A DNA stretch of 64,000 nt from contig OZ024735.1 in assembly GCA_964016875.1 (NCBI GenBank), positions 208,501 through 272,500 on the forward strand, given 5' to 3'. Shown one piece after another: positions 55,380 through 64,000 of this stretch. The stretch comes from Fallopia convolvulus. Lineage: Eukaryota > Streptophyta > Magnoliopsida > Caryophyllales > Polygonaceae. Under the pieces are notes generated by a model that had not been told where the DNA came from, did no database searches, and was given only the letters and a program-made list of their open reading frames with translations. Position 1 is the stretch's first letter; each line of letters begins with the position of its first letter. The translations under genes and the position numbers were made by a program.

Positions 55380-58300
55380 ATGTCTATGGTTGAGATTGGA
55401 GACGGAAGTATGGAAGGGGATGAACTTTCAAACCAACAAGGAATTCAGCCACCGAACCCACCGACGGCGCCTAATAGCCTTCTCGGCGCGCCAACGCATT
55501 GGCGCAAGGGCTCGCCCCCGCAGCGGGTCTCGCGTCGCTTGAGGCGCGCTTTGCCAACCTCGAAGGATTGATGACGAGGTTTCTCAACTAGCAGTTGGCG
55601 CCACCAGCCGTAACCATTCACACACAGCACGCGCATCCGAGCGTAACGCCACACGGCGTCTCGGTTCCGCGGGCTTCGGCGCAAGAAAAAGGCAAAGGGC
55701 CTTTGGTGGACTCGACTAACCCGAATGGGATCCAACGATTGGAATCCATGAAGGAAAGCCGACCCACTAACCAGGCTCAACAGGTGGACGACATTGTTGA
55801 CGTTCAATCCGATGAGGAGTATGACTCCGAGGAGTGGCGGCGTCACCAATCGAAAAAGAAGAAAAAGGCGGTCACTCCGACGCCTAAGAAAAAGCGATCC
55901 AAGGGCCGAGATGACTTCGATGTCGATGACTATTGAGGCCATCAAAGCCCCACAACTCCATATTCGGAAACCGAGGACTCTATGACGGAGTACGAGGAAG
56001 CTTCCGAGGAGGATTTTGACCACCCTCCGGTCCATGATTCGGAGGAGTGGATAGATCGGGATTGGGATTGGATTCCGAGACCCAAGTTGCCCGTGAACCG
56101 CGCGGAGTATGATCGGCTCGAGGGCCGTGACAACCGCGAACGGCCTCGGCGCAACGGGGATCGGCGTCGCCAAGACCGACACCGAGAGCACCAGCGGCGC
56201 CCTCGGCGCGACGAGGACGAGGACCCCAGCGACGGAAGCGACGTCTCCAGCCGAGGTCATGGCCGAGGCCCACGACGCCGACGCACACCCCCTCCGCGTG
56301 CCAACCGGCGCGCCGCAAACGATCGTCCGGCGCATGTATCACGCCGCGACGTCAAGGTAAAATTTCAAGAATTTTTTGGTAATTACAACCCTGATGAATT
56401 TATTTCTTGGTTACAGGGTACCGAGCACGTGCTCAAACATTGCCATTACGAGGAGCACGAGAAGGTCGAGGTGGTGATCCTTCATTTTAGGGGTGCCGCT
56501 CGGATGTGGTGGAACCGATTCGAATCGGATCGGGCCCGAAAGGGTAAAGCCCCCATAACCGAATGGCATCAACTCGTGTTTATTATGAAGAGGAAGTTCA
56601 TCCCACCCGACTACAAGGAAAAAGTGAGGATCTTGATCCAAGACGCTCGCCAAGGTTCTCGGACTCCCGAGGAGTTTTTTGCTTACCTTGAAGATTTATT
56701 CTTCAAGGCCGGCATTAGTGCTTCCCCAGGGGCGTTGAAGTCTCGTTTCGTGGGGGGGCTTCACCAATGGATCCGAGATCGGTTGGTTGTCTTGCCAATC
56801 AAAGATTTGGGACATTTGATACACACGGCCATGGAGCTTCACACGCAATTCAAGAGGCCGAAGACGTCCACTTTTACAAGGTATAATTCTTCCCCTAGTC
56901 CATCCGCTTTAGGTACTAACCGGTTTGTTCCTCCTGCCATGTCTAAATCCAAGGTAGGTACCCCAACGACGGACTCCAAGGGCGCTTCGGTTGGCCAAAA
57001 CCGTGACAAGGCAGCCCCTCCCCCACAAAGGACTCGAGACATCGAGTGCTATTTATGTGGTGGCCGAGGGCACTTGAAACGCGATTGCCCTAACTCGAAG
57101 CGAGTGCTTTTTTTGGCTCAATCCACAACGTATGAGTGTGTGGATGAACTTGAGTCCGAAGATGAGGATGCCGCGGCAATCGAAGACGATGCATATTATG
57201 TGCCATCGGACATCGATGCCGGCGTCGACAAATTGTTGCTAGTGACGCGCCGAGCGCTTAGCATGAGGGAATCCATGCCAACCGATCAACGGGAAAACAT
57301 TTTCCGTACTCGGTGCTTGGTACAAAACAAGTCCCTTAGTGTGATCATAGATTCGGGATCGTGCAGAAATTTTTTATCAAGAAAAGTAGTCGATCATTTC
57401 AAGTTGCCACAAACGGATCATCCACGGCCGTACAAGCTTGCATGGATCTCCAACGATGGCGACCATTGGATCCGTAAACAGGTCAATCATTCCTTTTCTA
57501 TTGGTTTATATTCCGATTCTATACTCTTTGATGTCACGAACATGGACGCCACCCATATTCTTCTTGGCCGTCCATGGCAATTTGACCGTCACGTGATTTA
57601 TATTGGCCGGTTGAACACTTACATGTGCAATTACCATGGTAAACGCGTGACCATCTTACCTATATCTCCGAGTGAAGCATTGCAGGATGAGGCCGAAAGG
57701 CAACAAGCAAACGCTCGGGACACGTCCACGGTCGCGCCTACGCCGAATTCAAGCTCGAACGGCGCTTCTGGCCACGGACAACATTCTGACGGCGCTCCTG
57801 GTTCCAACACCCAACATTTTGGATTTCAAGAAGATTTGAACCAAAAACGCCGAGCAAAACCTAAGACTGAGCCAAGGACGCCGAGCTCGTCCTTGGCTGC
57901 GCATCGCAGCGCGCCAGCGCCATTGCCCAGCGGCGCTGGCTCGATCCAGCACCCTTCCAGCGGCGCGCCCAGTGCCAAAACTCATCCCTGGCCAAGCACT
58001 GATGGCCAGCAGATTGGTGCCCCTGGAGCACCTCGGGTGCGCGAGGACGCCGAGCCACCTCTTCTCGGTTCGGTGCAAGACCGGCTTTTCCTATGCCGTC
58101 GGCGCGATTTGGTCAAACACATCGAGGGGAGTACTACTTGCTTTCTTTTGTGTCCATTGCTTAATATTTCCATTGATTCGACACATGTATTACCCCCTCC
58201 TATTTCTGATTTGCTGCACGAGTATTCTGATATTATGCCTGCCGAGCTCCCCGACGGGTTGCCACCTATTCGGGGGATCGAGCATCGCATCGATCTCATT

Positions 58301-61144
58301 CCCGGCGCTTCATTGCCAAACCGGGCTGCGTATAGGGCGTCACCTAAGGAGACTCAAGAGCTTCAACGCCAAGTCCAATCCCTTTTGGACAAAGGCTATG
58401 TTCGAGAGTCCCTTAGCCCGTGTGCGATTCCGGTTATCTTGGTGCCCAAGAAGGATGGTTCGTGGAGGATGTGCGTGGATTGCCGAGCCATCAACCAGAT
58501 TACCATCAAGTACCGTCACCCGATTCCCCACTTGGACGACATGTTAGACGAGTTGCATGGAGCCGTGCTGTTTTCGAAGATTGATTTGAGGAGCGGCTAC
58601 CATCAAATTCGGATGCAAGAAGGGGACGAGTGGAAGACGGCTTTCAAGACCAAGCATGGTCTCTATGAGTGGTTGGTGATGCCCTTCGGCCTCACTAATG
58701 CTCCCTCTACTTTTATGCGTCTTATGAACTTTGTTTTACGTAAATTTTTGGGACTTTTCGTCGTCGTGTATTTTGACGACATTTTAGTTTATAGTAGAAC
58801 TTTGGACGATCACGCGGGGCACCTTAGGCAGGTGTTAGATTGCCTCCGCGAACACTCTTTATATGTAAATCTGGACAAATGTGTGTTTTGCTCGGATACG
58901 ACGAATTTTCTTGGCTTCGTCGTATCCAAGGATGGCCTACGAGTGGATTCTGACAAAATCCGGGCCATCCGTGAGTGGCCAACCCCAACGACCCCGACTA
59001 TGGTTCGTTCTTTTTTGGGGCTCGCTGGATTCTATAGGCGATTCGTCAAGGACTTTAGTTCTATCGTCGGGCCACTCCATTCTTTGAACAAGAAGGCAGC
59101 CACAATAAAGTGGATGCCGCATCACGAGGCCGCCTTCGAGGCCTTGAAAGATGCTTTATGCCGAGCCCCGGTACTGCAATTGCCGGACATTACAAAGCGC
59201 TTCGAGATCAAGTGCGACGCTTCCGATTATGGTATTGGCGGCGTACTCCTTCAAGAACAATGGCCTATCGCTTACTTTAGCGAAAAGCTAGCTGGGGCTA
59301 CACTGAATTATCCGACCTATGATAAAGAGCTCTACGCTGTTATTCGGGTCCTAAAGACGTGGCAACATTATCTCTGGCCAAGCGAGTTCGCAATTCATAC
59401 GGATCACGCGGTCTTGGATTATCTTTAGAGTCAAACGACTCTTAATAGGCGCCACGCACGTTGGGTTGAGTTCATGGAGACGTTCGCTTACGTCATTGCT
59501 CACAAAAAAGGAAAAGAGAACGTCGTCGCCGACGCTCTCTCTCGAAGGTACATTTTACTCACCCAATTACATACAAAAATGCTTGGTTTTGCTATGATCA
59601 AGGAGTTGTACACCTCAGATCCGTACTTCTCCTCAATCATAAAGGAACTTGAGCATTCGCGGATCCATGAGTCCTTCTTCTTGGACAACGGTTATCTTTA
59701 CCGAGCTGGGAAGCTTTGCATTCCAGCATCTTCGTTGAGACATCTATTGCTCCAAGAGGCTCATGATGGCCGAGGCCACTTTGGCATAGCCAAAACGTTG
59801 ACAGCACTTCGTGAGCATTTCTTTTGGCCTCACATGGATCGAGATGTTAACAAGTATTGTCAAAGTTGTGTATCGTGCCATACTGCCAAGTCTCGGTCAC
59901 AACCGCATGGACTTTACACGCCACTTCCAATACCGGACGCCCCATGGGAAGATCTTTCAATGGATTTTATTACGGGCCTTCCGACGTCGAGGCGTGGAAA
60001 GGACTCTATTTTCGTAGTCGTGGACCGGTTTTCCAAAATGGCCCACTTTATTGCATGTAAAGGGACAAACAACGCGGTGGAAATCGCTAATTTGTTCTTT
60101 GAACATGTGGTGAAGCTACATGGTACTCCTAGAACTATTGTTAGTGATAGGGATACCAAGTTCTGCAACCATTTTTGGAGGACGCTTTGGGGGAAGTTAG
60201 GAACACGACTCCTGTTTTCAACAGCTTATCACCCCCAGACCGATGGTCAGACTGAGGTGACCAATCGGACCTTGGGCACTCTTCTTCGGACGATGCTCAA
60301 GGCGAACCCACGTCGGTGGGAGGACTTACTTTGCCATGTTGAGTTTGCATATAACAGGTCCTTTCACTCTGCGACGAAGATGACCCCTTTCGAGGTGGTC
60401 TACGGGCGTAATCCTCACACGCCTATGGATTTGGTGCCTTTGCCCTACAAGCCCGAGGAGCATGTCGACGCGGCCAACCGCGCTGACCACATCCGACGCC
60501 TCCATGAGCGCACCAAGGCGCAGCTGCTGCGACGCGCCGATCAATACGCGGCCCAGCGTAACAAGGGCCGCCGCGCGTTGATCTTCGAGCCCGGAGATTT
60601 GGTCTGGCTCCATCTTCAGAAGAATCGTTTTCCCGCTGCTAGGAGGACGAAGCTCCACCCACGAGGGGACGGTCCATTCAAGGTTCTCCGGCGCATCAAC
60701 AACAACGCTTACGTCCTCGACCTCCCGGGTAAATACAACGTTTCCGCCTCCTTCAATGTCTCGGATCTATCTCCATATGTCGATTCCGAGTATAATGACG
60801 AGGAAACGGGGACGTTTCCCACCCAAGGGGGGGAGGGTGATATGAGCCCCACCAGGACGGCTAGCCAAGACGAGGAGGACTTGTCCGTGCGCTCCGATGG
60901 ACTGATCACACGAGATAGGACTCGGGCCATAACCCGAGCCACTTCGTCCATCATCGCGCGCGCCATTGCAAGCCACGGCGCAACCACCGGCGCGCCCATC
61001 TCCACATGCCTCGTCACCATAGGCGCGCCAAGTCTCCAGCCCGACGCCTCGCACCGCAGCGCCGAGAACCTCCTTCTCGGCACCGTCCCAGTCGCGAGCG
61101 TCGAGCCACATGCCAGGCCGGGCCACCCCGGCGTGGGAACTTGA
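55380..61144 (+). pseudogene. Chromovirus gag-pol polyprotein, copy 2 (one frameshift, three stops)
   Basis: The ATG at 55380 starts MSMVEIGDGSMEGDE. A one-base loss near 55492 shifts the frame; stops follow at 55588-55590 (TAG), 55934-55936 (TGA) and 59426-59428 (TAG, where copy 1 has Lys). Otherwise one frame is open through gag, CCHC knuckle CYLCGGRGHLKRDC, protease (IIDSGSCRNFLS), reverse transcriptase (VVYFDDILVYS), RNase H (KCDASDYGIGG, Glu to Lys change before the first catalytic Asp), integrase (DRDTKFC, with the segment FSTAYHPQTDGQTE that copy 1 has partly lost) and the tail into the 3' LTR. The tail motif here is GLITRDRTRA, changed from GPITRARTRA in its own 5' LTR. Confidence 0.9.
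60825..60837 (+). other. Polypurine tract, copy 2
   Basis: AAGGGGGGGAGGG immediately before the 3' LTR, identical to copy 1. Confidence 0.8.
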
Positions 61145-61769
61145 GGTTCCTGCGCTCCTCGTCCTCGACACTCGAGGTCCGAGCGCGCGCCAGCCTCGGC
61201 ACGCCGAAGCCGTGCCGCGCGCTTGCCAGCGTCGCGACATGCCCTTGGCATGCCACAACCTTGTCACGGCCTTGTCGCGACACTCGCGACTAGGCCACCG
61301 TGACCTATTTTATTTCTTACTATTTTTAGAACTATTTCCATTCCGAAACATTGCTATTTATGTCTTTACTATTTTTATGCATTTTGGGCTTGGGCTAAAT
61401 GGTTGGGCCGCATGCTTGCATCCCCCTTCATTTCCCTATGCCGCCGCCTAGGGTTTTTCTAGCTAGGGCGCGCCTCCTTCTCCTATATAAGGAGCACGCC
61501 CCTCTATGTATTTCTTACGCTTTGTTTTGATTAATGTTATGCTGTCGAGTTTTCTCCAGAACGATTCATAAAGGCGTCAACCCGAATTTCTCTTCTCATC
61601 CCATATTCCTCAGTTCTCCCTCAAAAGAGAGCACCTTCTCATCCTTTCAATTCTCTTCTCACCAAAGTCTAGTCGATTCGACTCTAAAATCTATCCAACC
61701 GTGCGTGAGACGACCATTTACGAGTCCATCTTCGATCCTCTCGTGAATCTCCCAACGGGGTTCACATCA
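60838..61769 (+). repeat. Chromovirus LTR, copy 2, 3' LTR
   Basis: 932 bp, starting TGATATGAG (one change from the other LTR starts) and ending TTCACATCA; TATA box at 61484-61491. Confidence 0.9.
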
Positions 61770-64000
61770 CCAAGGTACCATGGCACGGTGCCAAGGGTGC
61801 CATGGCCACCCGAGGCGCATCCCCAAGGCACCATGGCACGGCACTTGAACAGTCATGACATGCCAAGGTCCGACGCCAGGACACCCTGGCACAATGCCAA
61901 GGGTGTCATGACACGGCACCGGGCACATCTTAGCACGCCAAGGCACGGTGCCAAGGTTGCCATGACACGACACCGAGCATGCCATGGCCATCCGAGGCGC
62001 GCACCAAGGCACCATGACACGGCACTTGGCATGTCATGACACGCCAAGGTGCGTAGCCACGACACCCTGGATCGATGCCAAGGGTGTCCTGACACGCCAA
62101 GGTGCGTCGCCACGACACCCTGACACGCTGCCAAGGGTGTCATGACACGGCACCGGGCACGTCTTGGCACGCCAAGGCACGGTGCCAAGGGTGCCATGGC
62201 ACGGCACCGAGCATGTCATGGCCACCCGAGGCACGTCACCAAGGCACCATGGCACGGCACTTGGCATGTCATGACACGCCAAGGTGCGTCGCCGCGATAC
62301 CCTGGCACGATGCCGAGGGTGTCATGACACGGCACCCGGCACGTCTTGGCACGCCAAGGCACGGTGCCAAGGTTGCCATGGCATGGCACCAAGCATGTCA
62401 TGGACACCCGAGGCACGTCACGAAGGCACCATGGCACGGCACTTGGCATGTCATGACAAGCCAAGGTGCGTCGCCACGCCTCCCTAGCACGATGCCAAGG
62501 GTGCCATGACACGGCACCAAGCATGTCCTGGCCACCCGAGGCTCGGCACCAAAGTACCATGGCACGGTGCCAAGGGTGCCATGGCCACCCGAGGCGCGTC
62601 CCCAAGGCACCATGGCACGACACTTGAACAGTCATGACTTGCCAAAGTGCGACGCCACGACACCCTGGCACGATGCCAAGGGTGTCATGACACGACACCG
62701 GGCACGTCTTGGCACGCCAAGGCACGGTGCCAAGGGTGCCATGACGCGGCACCAAGCATGTCATGGCCACCCGAGGCGCGTCACCATGGTGCCACGGCAC
62801 GGTGCCAAGGGTGCCATGGCACGACACCAAGCATGTCATGACATGCCAAGGTGCGACGCTAGGACACGCTGCCACGATGCCAAGGGTGTCCTGACACGGC
62901 ACCGGGCATGTCTTGGCACGCCAAGGCACGGTGCCAAGGTTGCCATGACACGGCACCGAGCATGCCATGGCCACCCGAGGCGCGTCACCAAGGCACCATG
63001 ACACGGCACTTGGCATGTCATGACACGCCAAGGTGCGTCGCCACGACACCCTGGATCGATACCAAGGGTGTCATGACACGGCACCGGGAACGTCTTGGCA
63101 CGCCAAGGCACGGTGCCAAGGTTGCCATGACACGGCACCGAGCATGCCATGGCCACCCGAGGCGCGTCACCAAGGCACCATGACACGACACTTGGCCTGT
63201 CATGACACGCCAAGGTGCATCGCCACGACACCCTGGATCGATGCCAAGGGTGTCATGACACGGCACCGGGCACGTCTTGGCACGCCAAGGCACGGTGCCA
63301 AGGGTGCCATGGCACGGAAACGAGCATGTCATGGCACGGCACCGAGGCGCGTCACCAAGGCACCATGTCACTTTACTTGGCATGTCACGACACGCCAAGG
63401 TGCGTCGCCGCGACACCCTGGCACGATGCCGAGGGTGTCATGACATGGCACCCGGCATGTCTTGGCACGCCAAGGCACGGTGCCAAGGGTGCCATGGCAC
63501 GGCACCGAGCATGCCATAGCCACCCGAGGCGCGTCACCAAGGCACCATGACACGGCACTTGGCATGTCATGACACGCCAAGGTGCGTCGCCACGACACCC
63601 TGGATCGATGCCAAGGGTGTCATGACACGGCACCGGGCACGTCTTGTCACGCCAAGGCACGGTGCCAAGGGTGCCATGGCACGACACCGAGCATGCCATG
63701 GCCACCCGAGGCTCGTCACCAAGGCACCATGGCACGGCACTTGGCATGTCATGACACGCCAAGGTGCGTCGCCACGACACCCTGACACGCTGCCAAGGGT
63801 GTCATGACACGGCACCGGGCACGTCTTGGCACGCCAAGGCACGGTGCCAAGGGTGCCATGGCACGGCACCGAGCATGTCATGGCCACCCGAGGCGCGTCA
63901 CCAAGGCACCATGGCACGGCACTTGGCATGTCATGACACGCCAAGGTGCGTCGCCGCGACACCCTGGCACGATGCCGAGGGTGTCATGACACGGCACCCG
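61770..64000. repeat. 182-bp tandem satellite array, continues past the window end
   Basis: About twelve head-to-tail monomers. Successive AAGGTGCGTCGCC words at 62099, 62281, 62463, 63397, 63579, 63761 and 63943 are spaced 182 bp or close multiples of it. The array is visibly GC-rich, unlike most plant centromeric satellites. Each monomer contains three related sub-blocks built on CCAAGG(G/C)...CATG(G/A)CACGGCAC, spaced about 53-73 bp, suggesting growth from a shorter repeat. One partial monomer (about 62047-62098, 52 bp) marks a deletion. Long open frames on both strands are a by-product of the scarcity of stop codons. Confidence 0.95.

Larger units (their letters stand above)
53522..61769 (+). 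mobile_element. Chromovirus-type Ty3/Gypsy element, copy 2, inserted in satellite
   Basis: 8248 bp with LTRs 53522-54461 and 60838-61769, flanked by a perfect five-base duplication CCAAG (53517-53521 and 61770-61774). Joining the flanks restores an ordinary satellite monomer. It is very similar to copy 1 throughout. Confidence 0.95.

Noticed and set aside
62216..63049. A 277-codon open frame on the minus strand of the satellite, and many others on both strands
   Set aside because: 182 is not a multiple of three, so the frame cycles through all phases; the openness follows from the GC-rich, stop-poor monomer. No domain, and the product is repetitive.
61770..64000. A CRISPR-like array
   Set aside because: Repeats are contiguous and long without unique spacers; the host is a eukaryote.

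Overview
The window looks like repeat-dense heterochromatin of a flowering plant, probably a dicot. The evidence is LTR retrotransposons of the plant Copia (Sirevirus) and Ty3/Gypsy (chromovirus, Athila-like) groups, plant-type initiator-Met and Asp tRNA primer sites, a CACTA end, a Stowaway-like MITE and one intron-rich plant-type gene. I cannot name the species from sequence alone. Most of the 64 kb is nested retroelements. The only host gene I recognise is a nucleosome assembly protein 1 (NAP1)-like gene at about 16.7-20.7 kb.

Layout. 1-2079: 3' end of a Sirevirus (tail of the accessory ORF, repeated polypurine tracts, 3' LTR). 2080-4757: Athila-like debris: two overlapping gag pieces in opposite orientations around a truncated LTR with a tRNA-Asp primer site. 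4757-6687: another Sirevirus 3' fragment carrying the accessory ORF, cut by a second Sirevirus-like family. 6688-13750: that second family, LTR-gag-accessory ORF-LTR-gag(partial), with no pol. 13751-16716: AT-rich spacer. 16717-20704: NAP1-like gene with a 1.8 kb intron containing a retroelement fragment, and a MITE in the next intron. 20705-21780: spacer with a LINE zinc-finger fragment and a short tandem repeat. 21780-25845: minus-strand Gypsy remnants around one LTR. 26203-41445: minus-strand Athila-like element without recognisable pol, split by an 8.2 kb plus-strand chromovirus (31115-39283, perfect GAGGA target duplication). 41446-41765: CACTA end. 42659-43812: solo Sirevirus LTR with perfect AAATA duplication. 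44241-53475: near-full-length Sirevirus, truncated at both ends. 53476 onward: a 182-bp satellite array, interrupted by a second copy of the chromovirus (53522-61769, perfect CCAAG duplication) and continuing to the window end.

How the parts relate. The two chromovirus copies are very similar; in each the pol frame runs into the 3' LTR, giving a tail with a GPITRARTRA-type motif reminiscent of the CRM (centromeric) clade. One sits inside a satellite of centromere-like monomer length, so this may be pericentromeric or centromeric DNA. Two Sirevirus-like families share a 3' accessory ORF between gag/pol and the 3' LTR that resembles the putative plant transposon protein domain. One family has lost pol but kept gag and this ORF, the arrangement expected of a non-autonomous partner mobilised in trans. 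Every retroelement coding frame seen here is broken by stops or frameshifts. Positions of junctions between elements were found by eye and are good to a few bases where a terminus or target duplication is visible and about 20-50 bases elsewhere.
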